Below, piece after piece: positions 1 to 6,423 of a stretch of 35,255 nucleotides of DNA (within the stretch, counting starts at the first letter, position 1; every line of letters begins with the position of its first letter). The DNA is taken from positions 1 through 35,255 of the forward strand of contig JACQZB010000115.1 in NCBI GenBank assembly GCA_016207925.1, written 5' to 3'. Position numbers and translations under genes: made by a program. Origin of the DNA: Nitrospinota bacterium (GTDB lineage: Bacteria; Nitrospinota_A; UBA7883). The notes below the pieces were generated by a model, which ran no database searches, had not been told where the DNA came from, and saw only the letters and a list, made by a program, of their open reading frames with translations.

Positions 1-16
1 GGAATCTGACATAGCC

Positions 17-544
17 ATGAAATGGGAACATTTGCGGGCCGATCTTAAAAGCGAATTTAAAAAACTTGATGCCTTTCGCCATGCGAAGAACTATTTGTTG
101 GCCATAGACCGGCTCAACGAACTCTTGAATGAATCTCATGATCCTGAAGAAATAGCCTGGATTCTTAGAGAACGTTCAAGCTATTATTTCTTGCTATCGG
201 ACGACGAAAAAGCGGTGGAAGATACTATCTATATAATTGAAAACCTAACGGCGGAAGTCAGAGACTATTTTAGTGTTGGGGATGCCCTTGTGAAATGGCA
301 TGAGTATGAAAAAGCGTTGGTGTATTTGAATTACGGAATAATCAAATCCTGCGATGATAATAATATGTACTACTACGACACGTTGCTGTTCCTTAAAGCA
401 TTTGCGTTAATTAAACTTCATCAATACGACCAGGCAAGTGAAGCGCTGGAAAACATGGATCCTACTTGCAAAGGTTGGATTGACAGGCCATGCAAGCCCT
501 ATACAAAGGAAGAATTGCTTCGGATGATGCAAGATTCCGTCTGA
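17..544 (+). CDS. TPR-like helical protein, possible immunity or accessory protein
   Basis: A 175-residue soluble protein with no signal peptide or membrane segment. The sequence is a run of amphipathic helices with TPR-like spacing, for example residues about 20-45 (AKNYLLAIDRLNELL), 60-80 and 95-130 (EYEKALVYLNYGII, then DQASEALENMD). Proteins of this size and style are common as partners or immunity proteins in accessory regions, but no family-specific motif is visible, so the function is unknown. Codon use is clearly richer in AT than the housekeeping genes further right, which fits recent transfer. It lies upstream of, and on the opposite strand to, the serine recombinase. The start at 17 is the first ATG in the window and no strong ribosome binding site precedes it, so a start upstream of the window cannot be excluded. 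Confidence 0.7.
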   Translation: MKWEHLRADLKSEFKKLDAFRHAKNYLLAIDRLNELLNESHDPEEIAWILRERSSYYFLLSDDEKAVEDTIYIIENLTAEVRDYFSVGDALVKWHEYEKALVYLNYGIIKSCDDNNMYYYDTLLFLKAFALIKLHQYDQASEALENMDPTCKGWIDRPCKPYTKEELLRMMQDSV

Positions 545-555
545 CAATTCTTCCC

Positions 556-756
556 ATGACCGCCGTAACTCTCGCCCATTACCGCAAACCCCGACACTCA
601 TTCCGGGCGCTATTTGTTCTGATCGGCGCGGCGCTGCTCCTCCTCACGGCTTCCACCTTCGTTAAATCCTCCCTGACCCGCGCCACCGCCTCGCCCACGC
701 GGGACAGGGAAAAACCGGAGGCGTTGGCCCTGCGGCACGGCGCCAACTTTTTCTGA
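556..756 (+). CDS. small single-span membrane protein, tentative
   Basis: A 66-residue ORF beginning 11 bases after the TPR-like gene. Residues about 16-37 (RALFVLIGAALLLLTASTFV) form a convincing hydrophobic segment after a short basic N-terminus, and the tail is rich in charged residues. The frame stays open upstream to 490, but that extension overlaps the TPR gene, so the ATG at 556 was chosen. No ribosome binding site is evident and the family is not recognised. The opposite strand is also open over much of this stretch, which lowers confidence. It could be a spurious ORF. Confidence 0.35.
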   Translation: MTAVTLAHYRKPRHSFRALFVLIGAALLLLTASTFVKSSLTRATASPTRDREKPEALALRHGANFF

Positions 757-781
757 GGTTTCCGATAAAAAATTGCCATGT

Positions 782-2362
782 CTATGAGGCTAGGCGCGCT
801 TTAAGTGCATCCCCGGCAGGTTCAAATGACCAGCCATCGGCGCCGGATTGACAACGAATCTCCGGGAGGCATTCCATCAGCAAAGCTTTGCCGACACGAG
901 GGTTGAGCTTAAGGGTATTGAGGAAGTATTTGAAATAGGGCTTAACCTCCTTCTCGCTTATCCTCATAATTGCCACATCCCTGTCTTTCCGGAGAATTTC
1001 CACGCGAGTGGTAAGTTCCCCGAATCGAATTGCGTTCTTGACGTTGTCCAATTCCCGCTGGGCGCGGCGGAGTTCCTTTTCGGAGGCCGAAAGTCTCCAA
1101 GTGGCGGAATCGTCCTCTCGCCGCTTTTCGAGAATCCAGTTAACCCGTACGGTCACTTCTGAAAGAGCATCCCTGGGTGCGATTGCACAGGATAAAAGTT
1201 CCACTATTTGCCGGTCTAGCTCACGGCGGGGAACCCGGTGATCATTGGGACAGATAGCATCCCCTTTGTGCCAGTTGTTGGAGCAGCCATATTTACCGTT
1301 TTCGCGGCCATAAACGACAACAATGTTGCCGCCACAATGGCCGCATCTTAACAGGCCGGTTAGCAGGTTGCCGGAGTAGAGCGCTTTTCCATTGGTGTAC
1401 TTTCCGCCGCAAAAGGCACGCGCTTTTTTGCGCCGTTCTTGGGCTTTCCGCCACAGATCATCCGGCACGATTTGCAGTTCAGGATGCAGGGCGAGCCGCC
1501 AATGCGACTTGTCCTTATAGAAAAGTTTCTTTGCGCCATGCGGGGATTTGCGGATCGTTGTCTTGTTCCAGTGGTACCTGCCGATGTACATTTCATTATT
1601 CAAAATGCCGCGCAAGCTGGATCGTCCGCCAAGGATCGTATTGAGCGTCCAACTTTCTCCATTCGGGGGCACAGGCGTGCCGGTATTCTTGAATTCGTGG
1701 TTCAACGTTTTTACGATCCGGGCGGCGCTTATCTTGTCGTCTGCGTACATGCGGAACACCTGAACCACTGTTTCCGCCTCATCGGGTTTAATGTTGAACT
1801 TGTAACCCTCCACTTCCGGGTTCCCATAGATATCCACCCTGCCGTTGTGCACGGGCTCCGTGCGATAGCCATACCTCCGCCCGCCGGCGCTATAACCCTT
1901 CAGAAATCGCCCTTCCATTCCGCGATGTGTTTCCTTGGCGATGACGCGGAGGAAGCGGGAGTCGGCCAACCCGTTGATCGTGATCAGATCCTCCGCGGAA
2001 TCCTGCGCGGTGTCTATCCCCTGGGCCACATAGCTTACATGGATGCCGTAATACGTAAGCAGGGCGAAAACCTCCAGCGCTTCGCGAGTGTTCCGGGCCG
2101 TTCGTGACGTGTCATCCACGAGAATACGCTGGAACGGAGCGGAGCCGCTGGTGGCGATGGCAAGCATCTGCTTGAGTCCTTCGCGGGGCGCGATAAAGGA
2201 CCCAGTAACGGCCTGATCCGTATAGATATGGTTTTCCAAAATTTCCCAACTCCGCTCCTGGGCGAAGCGTCGGCACACGCGGATCTGATCTTCGATCGAG
2301 GTGGCTCGCTGGCGTGTCGAACTGTACCGGGCATAAACGGCGCATGAGAATGATCCGCTCAT
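782..2362 (-). CDS. large serine recombinase
   Basis: A 526-residue site-specific recombinase of the large serine (resolvase/invertase) family, which cuts and rejoins DNA through a covalent phosphoserine. The catalytic N-terminal domain is present: YARYSS gives Ser14, followed by the SIEDQ helix and the VDDTSRTARN segment holding the active-site acid and arginine. A recombinase domain follows (about residues 160-290, with NEMYIGRYHWNK), then a zinc ribbon (LRCGHCGGNI, later GCSNNW and CPN), a coiled coil at about 400-460 and a short tail. Length is in the normal range for transposon or phage integrases. Its start overlaps the stop of a 57-residue ORF in an ATGA junction, so translation is probably coupled. 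Its attachment sites are not identified. The gene appears intact. Confidence 0.93.
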   Translation of the reverse strand: MSGSFSCAVYARYSSTRQRATSIEDQIRVCRRFAQERSWEILENHIYTDQAVTGSFIAPREGLKQMLAIATSGSAPFQRILVDDTSRTARNTREALEVFALLTYYGIHVSYVAQGIDTAQDSAEDLITINGLADSRFLRVIAKETHRGMEGRFLKGYSAGGRRYGYRTEPVHNGRVDIYGNPEVEGYKFNIKPDEAETVVQVFRMYADDKISAARIVKTLNHEFKNTGTPVPPNGESWTLNTILGGRSSLRGILNNEMYIGRYHWNKTTIRKSPHGAKKLFYKDKSHWRLALHPELQIVPDDLWRKAQERRKKARAFCGGKYTNGKALYSGNLLTGLLRCGHCGGNIVVVYGRENGKYGCSNNWHKGDAICPNDHRVPRRELDRQIVELLSCAIAPRDALSEVTVRVNWILEKRREDDSATWRLSASEKELRRAQRELDNVKNAIRFGELTTRVEILRKDRDVAIMRISEKEVKPYFKYFLNTLKLNPRVGKALLMECLPEIRCQSGADGWSFEPAGDALKARLAS

Positions 2363-2532
2363 TTGTTTGCACTCTGCGCGCGCAACAGGTCGTCGGCGAT
2401 AAGTTCGGCCAATAATTCAAGGGCGCGGCGCCTGCTGTCGCTGTCCAATTCGCGGACATAAGCGGTCAGCGGTTCCGTGATCAATACTCGCTTTTCCCTG
2501 CGTGGTTTGGCTTTATGTGTAAGGGATCGCAC
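2359..2532 (-). CDS. 57-residue ORF coupled to the recombinase
   Basis: A short reading frame from a GTG at 2532, ending in a TGA that overlaps the recombinase ATG by four bases (ATGA). The peptide starts with a basic stretch (THKAKPRREKR) and ends in an acidic amphipathic helix (RALELLAELIADDLL). It sits between the DnaQ-fold gene, whose stop is 13 bases upstream, and the recombinase, so all three look like one transcript. A weak CAGGA precedes the GTG. The ATGA junction and helix-forming composition are the arguments for a real gene; a small recombinase partner such as a directionality factor is conceivable, but that is speculation. It could also be only a leader that brings ribosomes to the recombinase start. 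Confidence 0.5.
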   Translation of the reverse strand: MRSLTHKAKPRREKRVLITEPLTAYVRELDSDSRRRALELLAELIADDLLRAQSANK

Positions 2533-2545
2533 GTCCTGAAACCGA

Positions 2546-3061
2546 TCAGGCGGCGGTGTGAAGGCGATTGTTGCTCTCCAGCCAGTTCCAGACCAGACGC
2601 ATCGCCTCTGCGGTGGTCAGCGTCCTGTAGGAATCGCTATCGTGTGTATGGCCAGCGTGGGCCAGCGCCTGTTCGAGCCAGCGCTGACCGGACACTTGGA
2701 AAAAGCCGCATCCGGCTTGCATACGCTCGATGAACCTTTTACGGATACAAATCAATTCGCCCGCGCCGTTCAATCCATCGGGGAAAAAATGGCGTGTAGC
2801 GTCGGCGTCGGGGACGATCACCCTGCTCCCTTTCAGAAAGCCGTGAATCTCCGGCCACAGGTCATCGAGGGTAGGCGACAGGGCGACCATGCCATTGGTT
2901 ATGCCATGCCTGGCGACTACTACGCCGGAGATGGAAGCCAGGGGATTTACCAACGTATCAAGGATGACATGGCCATCCGCGTCGAGAATCGTCAACTCTA
3001 TTATCCGGTCGAGATGCGGGTTGCGGCCCGTTGTAATGATGTTTAGGAAATAGCTGTTCAT
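2546..3061 (-). CDS. catalytically dead DnaQ-fold (DEDDh exonuclease-like) protein
   Basis: A 171-residue protein whose order of segments matches the DnaQ/ExoX 3'-5' exonuclease family: an N-terminal strand and TTG turn, LDRIIELTILDADG, LDTLVNP, then ARHGIT and PTLDDLWPEI. The catalytic positions are all changed. The DTETTG motif is NIITTG, so the Asp and Glu are Asn and Ile; the second-motif NAxFD reads DADAT, with Ala at the Asp; the H-x5-D of the third motif reads YRTLTTA, with Tyr and Thr. It should therefore lack nuclease activity and may act as a binding or regulatory protein. The start at 3061 has GGAGG five bases upstream; the ATG at 3085 has no such site. It is the first gene of the recombinase transcript. 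Confidence 0.72.
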   Translation of the reverse strand: MNSYFLNIITTGRNPHLDRIIELTILDADGHVILDTLVNPLASISGVVVARHGITNGMVALSPTLDDLWPEIHGFLKGSRVIVPDADATRHFFPDGLNGAGELICIRKRFIERMQAGCGFFQVSGQRWLEQALAHAGHTHDSDSYRTLTTAEAMRLVWNWLESNNRLHTAA

Positions 3062-3163
3062 GTGTTCCTCCAGTTTTTGAGTCATGATTGCAATAGCTCG
3101 GTTAGCAAATGTGGGTATTCATCCACCTACTTGCCTTGGTGGCCCTCGAATCGAGACTCCAAG

Positions 3164-3300
3164 AGCTTTGTGCTTAATGTTCACGTGACTATCAAATGCT
3201 CATAATGCTTATCTAGCGATCATTGTGCATGTCAAACGTGATTTTGTCAAGCATAATGTTCGTTTGGCGAGCATATTTTCTGCCGAAGAGGTATAATGGG
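3164..3300. promoter_or_regulatory. divergent promoter region with repeated operator-like sites
   Basis: This AT-rich gap separates the minus-strand recombinase operon from the plus-strand XRE gene. On the minus strand a perfect -35 TTGACA (3245-3250) lies 17 bases from CACAAT (3222-3227), and a second perfect TTGACA (3230-3235) lies 16-18 bases from AT-rich -10 candidates near 3206-3213. On the plus strand a perfect TATAAT sits at 3292-3297 with only a weak -35. Several copies of a CATAATG/CTTAATG core overlap these elements: 3171-3182, 3199-3210 and 3250-3261. The pattern is what a Cro-like repressor controlling both directions would use; the adjacent XRE protein is the obvious candidate. 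Confidence 0.55.
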
Positions 3301-3332
3301 CGAAGAAACAGCGGCATTTACATTATGGGGCT

Positions 3333-3542
3333 ATGATAAAAATCCACCTGTCCCGGCTCATGGGGGAGAGAAAAATCAAGACGGCGGAACTGGCCCGTGA
3401 GCTTGGGCTAAGCCGTGGGACGATCTCCGCCCTTTATTACGAACGGGCGCAGAAGATAGACGTGGCCGTTCTCAATAGCCTGTGCAAGTATTTCGGCTGT
3501 ACCCTGCAAGACCTCATCGAATACCGTCCGGAAAATAAATAA
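3333..3542 (+). CDS. small XRE/Cro-type DNA-binding regulator
   Basis: A 69-residue helix-turn-helix protein of the Cro/C1 (XRE, YozG-like) type. The core reads MGERKIKTAELARELGLSRGTISALYYER, with helix 2, turn and recognition helix at about residues 17-38, followed by the usual KIDVAVLNSLCKYFGCTLQDLIEY C-terminal helices. There is no other domain, so it is probably a dimeric repressor. It is divergent from the DnaQ-fold/recombinase transcript, with repeated CATAATG sites between them and one more exact copy downstream at 3692-3703. This suggests it controls its own expression and that of the recombinase operon. The start is the only reasonable ATG; GGGG lies just upstream. Confidence 0.88.
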   Translation: MIKIHLSRLMGERKIKTAELARELGLSRGTISALYYERAQKIDVAVLNSLCKYFGCTLQDLIEYRPENK

Positions 3543-3854
3543 GACCCCCTCAAGGGCGCTGGGTAGTATGAGAGCGTTTATCTGAACGCTGACGATCCTG
3601 GCCGGAGGCGAGGCCAAAATTTGGAAACGAGTATCGTTTAACAACGGTTCCCGCCCCCACTCAGGCTTTGACGACCTCGCCCAAGGAAAAGAGCATAATG
3701 TTCTACTGCGGGCTGGGCACTGGCAAAATAACTTGAACACGGTGATGCTGCCTAACCTGTTCGGACGAGAGGGAGATTCCCGCGCAACAGCTAGCCGCAT
3801 CGCTAGCCAAGCGATCACCGTGGGTTATAAAAATGCATTAATCCATTGATATAT
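3543..3854. other. intergenic stretch with one operator copy
   Basis: No convincing gene is visible. A minus-strand ORF overlaps this stretch but shows no family features and runs antisense through the XRE gene, so it is treated as a shadow. A small inverted repeat (AGCGTT at 3573-3578, AACGCT at 3585-3590) lacks a following T tract. The 12-mer AGCATAATGTTC at 3692-3703 is an exact copy of the site at 3250-3261. Confidence 0.4.
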
Positions 3855-3929
3855 TGGAGCCAGCGGTGGGGATTGAACCCACGACCTGCTGATTACGAAT
3901 CAGCTGCTCTACCACTGAGCTACGCTGGC
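3855..3929 (-). tRNA. tRNA-Thr (anticodon CGU)
   Basis: Read on the minus strand, the cloverleaf is complete: acceptor stem GCCAGCG/CGCTGGC, D arm GCTC-AGTGGTA-GAGC, anticodon stem GCTGA/TCAGC around loop TTCGTAA, short variable loop AGGTC, and T arm GTGGG-TTCAATC-CCCAC. The central loop triplet is CGT, giving a tRNA that reads ACG threonine codons. The 3' CCA is encoded in the DNA at 3855-3857 after a T discriminator. It marks the right edge of the first accessory segment, but no duplicated tRNA end was found. Confidence 0.95.
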
Positions 3930-4191
3930 TCAAAAGAGCTGATATTGTAGCATAAGGCATGAACCGGAATATCGGGATCATGCGTGGCTCAATGAAAAAT
4001 TGCAGGTTATATCATTAATCCCATCTGGCGCCACGATTTCACCTCACACAAAACATGCGCTACGTTTTCGTATCTATGAGATATGTGATTGATTTATATC
4101 GCATAACTCATTTGGGTGCTTTGGGTGTGAAGCGGGTGGGTAGCATTTTAGTCGGGCTTGGCGCTGGTTGGCGCATCAGCCGCAGTGAGTA

Positions 4192-4222
4192 TAATCATAT
4201 AAATCAAATACATATATGATTA
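4192..4222. promoter_or_regulatory. perfect 10-bp inverted repeat upstream of the sRNA promoter
   Basis: TAATCATATA (4192-4201) and TATATGATTA (4213-4222) form a perfect dyad separated by 11 bases. The right arm ends eight bases before the -35 of the candidate sRNA promoter, a usual position for an activator or repressor. The two arm centres are 21 bases apart, two helical turns, which suits a symmetric dimer on one DNA face. No regulator can be named from the sequence. Confidence 0.45.
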
Positions 4223-4229
4223 GATCGTG

Positions 4230-4258
4230 TTGGCATAAGTGATGCATAAACCTATATC
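4230..4258 (+). promoter_or_regulatory. sigma70-type promoter of the candidate sRNA
   Basis: The -35 is TTGGCA (4230-4235), followed by a 17-base spacer and a -10 TATATC (4253-4258). Transcription would start near 4265, immediately before the first hairpin. No reading frame of useful length follows before the terminator at 4342-4379. Confidence 0.5.
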
Positions 4259-4264
4259 AGCTAG

Positions 4265-4380
4265 CTAGGATGTAAGGACGCCTCCTCATCTCGCCCTTAC
4301 ATTTCGATAGCATTCGGATCAAATCCGGATAACTTAGGGCAACGGCCTCGAGAGCTCCTCCTCGAGGCCGTATTTTTTTG
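4265..4380 (+). ncRNA. candidate small RNA with three hairpins and C-rich loops
   Basis: An approximately 115-nt transcript is predicted between a sigma70-type promoter and a strong terminator, in a 590-base gap without genes. Hairpin 1 pairs ATGTAAGG (4270-4277) with CCTTACAT (4295-4302); its 17-base loop exposes CCTCCTC (4281-4287). Hairpin 2 pairs ATTCGGAT (4312-4319) with ATCCGGAT (4323-4330). Hairpin 3 is the terminator, whose 8-base loop carries CTCCTC (4355-4360). CCUCCUC is complementary to Shine-Dalgarno sequences, a design known for several bacterial sRNAs that block translation. I do not recognise a known RNA family (not 6S, SRP, tmRNA or RNase P). A cis-acting leader is less likely because the terminator ends the transcript before the next gene. 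Confidence 0.55.
4342..4379 (+). terminator. intrinsic terminator of the candidate sRNA
   Basis: A perfect 11-bp stem, ACGGCCTCGAG (4342-4352) with CTCGAGGCCGT (4361-4371), closes an 8-base loop and is followed, after one A, by seven T (4373-4379). This is the clearest rho-independent terminator in the window. Confidence 0.9.
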
Positions 4381-4409
4381 TATAAAAATTAAACTTACGA
4401 TTATTGTGA

Positions 4410-4438
4410 TTGACCGGGCCATTGGGTTTTGTTATTCT
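4410..4438 (+). promoter_or_regulatory. possible promoter of the 4525 gene and prfB
   Basis: TTGACC (4410-4415) lies 17 bases from TATTCT (4433-4438), giving a leader of about 80 bases before the ATG at 4525. It is downstream of the sRNA terminator, so the operon needs its own promoter. The -10 matches only four of six consensus positions. Confidence 0.4.
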
Positions 4439-4524
4439 TTCCTGCAAAATATCTGGAAATTCAGGGTTTTATAATCGCTTGGCGCGGGCGGCGGTTCAAG
4501 ACAGCACGAGGATAAAACAGCTCC

Positions 4525-5262
4525 ATGGGTGACCTTAAGAACCAGATTTTCCTTCAGCATATTGACGGAGCCTTGGCCAGAGTGCGCGAGGAAATGATCC
4601 GCAAATACACGCCCAAAAAAGAGAACCGTTTCCTCTTCAAGGACATAACTTATGAAATCGGTTCTTGCCACATTAATGCCAACGGCAAGTTCGAGTTTGA
4701 AATAAGCTCCAAAATTCCGCAGAACATTCTTCCCAATCAGGCGGGTATCAACCGCTATTTCCGGGAAGTGGTGCGGGTGATGAACAAATCCGCCAAGCGC
4801 CCCTTGACTTCCAAGATGGAAAACATCATTCATAACGCCGAGTTGGAGTACAAGGAACGCGATTACGTGAAGCTTGCCTTTGAGTACGATGAAGACGATC
4901 TGTATTCCACGCAGGAGGTGGAAAAACGGCTGCGGCATCACGTCGCCAAGCGCATTCCCGTGCCGGACATTCCGGGTGTGGCCACGCCGTTCGGCAAGCT
5001 GGTGATTGTCATGATGACGGAAAGCATGGAAGAATTCATCCGTCAGAACATAAACGACCTGATAAAAGCCAATGAATTGGTGAAGGCGAATTACAAAGCG
5101 CCGGCTCCCAAAAAGGCGGCGAAAAAACATGCGGCGAAAAAGCCTCACCGGCCCGCCAAACGTTCCGTGGCGGTTAAAAAACCCCCCAGAAAAAAAGCGG
5201 CCTCCCGCCCCGCGATGAAAAAGAAAAAAGGGGCGGGGTGGAAACCGGCGCGCAAACGATGA
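4525..5262 (+). CDS. protein of unknown function with histone-like basic tail
   Basis: A 245-residue protein. Residues 1-195 form a folded, mixed alpha/beta-looking domain with no signal peptide or membrane segment (for example FKDITYEIGSCHINANGKFEFEISSK and IPDIPGVATPFGKLVIVMM, approximate reading). From about residue 195 to the end it becomes an Ala/Lys/Pro/Arg-rich tail (PKKAAKKHAAKK, PPRKKAAS, KPARKR), like histone H1-type or ribosome- and DNA-associated bacterial tails. The tail suggests nucleic-acid binding; that is inference from composition. I do not recognise the N-terminal domain. Its TGA overlaps the prfB ATG in an ATGA junction, so prfB translation is probably coupled to it. Only a distant AGGA precedes its own ATG. 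Confidence 0.75.
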   Translation: MGDLKNQIFLQHIDGALARVREEMIRKYTPKKENRFLFKDITYEIGSCHINANGKFEFEISSKIPQNILPNQAGINRYFREVVRVMNKSAKRPLTSKMENIIHNAELEYKERDYVKLAFEYDEDDLYSTQEVEKRLRHHVAKRIPVPDIPGVATPFGKLVIVMMTESMEEFIRQNINDLIKANELVKANYKAPAPKKAAKKHAAKKPHRPAKRSVAVKKPPRKKAASRPAMKKKKGAGWKPARKR

Positions 5263-6381
5263 ACGAGGAGTTCAAGACCCAACTCGAGCGCGCCCGCCAA
5301 AAGCTGGCGCGGCTCCGGGGCCATCTTTGACATCCCCGGCAAACGCAAGGAACTAGCCTCCATAGAGGAAAAGGTGGCCGCGCCCGATTTCTGGGGCGAC
5401 CCCAACGCCTCCAAGCCCATCCTCAAACGCCGGGCGCAACTCGCCCGCGCCATTGACGGCTTTGACGGGCTGAAAAAGCGGCTCGACAACGTCGAGGAAA
5501 TCGCCGCGCTGCTGGCCGAGGAGGAGGACGCCGGGCTGGAGCGTGAAACCATGGCCGAACTGGGCGCCGTCTCCGCGGAAATCGAGAAGGCGGAACTTGC
5601 CGCCATGCTCTCCGGCGAGCACGACACCGCCAACGCAATTCTTGAAATCCATCCCGGCGCTGGCGGCACGGAAAGCCAGGACTGGGCGGAGATGCTGTTG
5701 CGCATGTACCTGCGCTGGGCGGAACGGCGCGGGTTCAAGGCGCAAGTGCTGGACTACTTGCCCGGCGAGGAGGCGGGGCTAAAAAGCGCCACCGTGCTGG
5801 TCTCCGGCGAGTACGCTTACGGCTACCTTAAAGCGGAGGCGGGCGTCCACCGGCTGGTCCGCATCAGCCCGTTCGACGCCAACAAACGCCGCCATACCTC
5901 GTTCTCCTCCGTGGCCGTGACGCCGGATATCGAGGAGGATATTGAAATTGACATCCGGCCCGAGGATTTGAAGGTGGACACCTACCGATCTTCCGGCGCG
6001 GGCGGCCAGCACGTCAACGTCACCGACAGCGCGATTCGCATCACCCACCTGCCCTCCGGCATCGTGGTGGCCTGCCAGAGCGAACGCAGCCAGCATAAAA
6101 ACCGCGCCTCGGCCATGAAAATCCTCAAGGGCAAGCTGTACGCGCTCGAAGAGCAAAAACACCAGGCCAAGCTACAAGGGATCACCGGCGAGAAAAAGGA
6201 GATCAAGTGGGGTAGCCAGATCCGCAGTTACGTGCTCCAGCCCTACCAGATGGTAAAGGATCTGCGGACGCGGATCGAAGTGGGCGACGTCAACCGCGTC
6301 CTCGACGGCGACCTGGACGGATTTATTGAGGGTTACTTGTTAAAAGGCCCTTCCACCGGCCCCGTGGAGGATCTGGAGTAG
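5259..6381 (+). CDS. prfB: peptide chain release factor 2, with programmed +1 frameshift
   Basis: RF2 recognises UGA and UAA stop codons and triggers peptide release on the ribosome. The reading frame opens at ATG 5259 and meets an in-frame TGA at 5328-5330 after 23 codons. Reading then continues in the +1 frame from GAC at 5329 to the TAG at 6379-6381, giving 373 residues against about 365 in Escherichia coli. The tripeptide anticodon SPF is at about residues 203-205 and the catalytic GGQ at 248-250 (SSGAGGQHVN), both at the family's usual positions. SPF rather than PxT identifies RF2 rather than RF1. The ATG overlaps the upstream gene's stop. Annotation pipelines that ignore frameshifting will start it at 5374 and lose the N-terminal 38 residues. 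Confidence 0.96.
5316..5331 (+). promoter_or_regulatory. prfB programmed frameshift site
   Basis: The sequence CGGGGCCATCTTTGAC contains the canonical slippery CTT followed by TGA and C, as in Escherichia coli prfB, with an internal Shine-Dalgarno-like GGGG (5317-5320) four bases before the CTT. Low RF2 slows termination at the TGA and favours a +1 slip, so RF2 autoregulates its own synthesis. The mechanism is established for prfB; its use here is inferred from the conserved site. Confidence 0.93.
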
Positions 6382-6423
6382 GCGGCGTCCCGTGAGGATG
6401 AACGCTTGCGCGCGTTGAAGTAG

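Noticed and set aside
3573-3590. Terminator after the XRE gene
   Set aside because: The 6-bp hairpin has no following T tract.
3408-3818. Minus-strand ORF of 136 codons after the XRE gene
   Set aside because: It overlaps the clear XRE gene antisense, no ribosome binding site precedes it and the translation shows no family features.
3855-3929. Integration site of the serine recombinase at the tRNA gene
   Set aside because: No duplicated tRNA 3' end was found nearby, and large serine recombinases seldom target tRNA genes.
4432-5148. Long minus-strand ORF of 238 codons, rich in Phe, His and Val
   Set aside because: It is antisense to the basic-tailed gene that overlaps prfB; the His-rich composition is what antisense of that gene produces, and it has no ribosome binding site.
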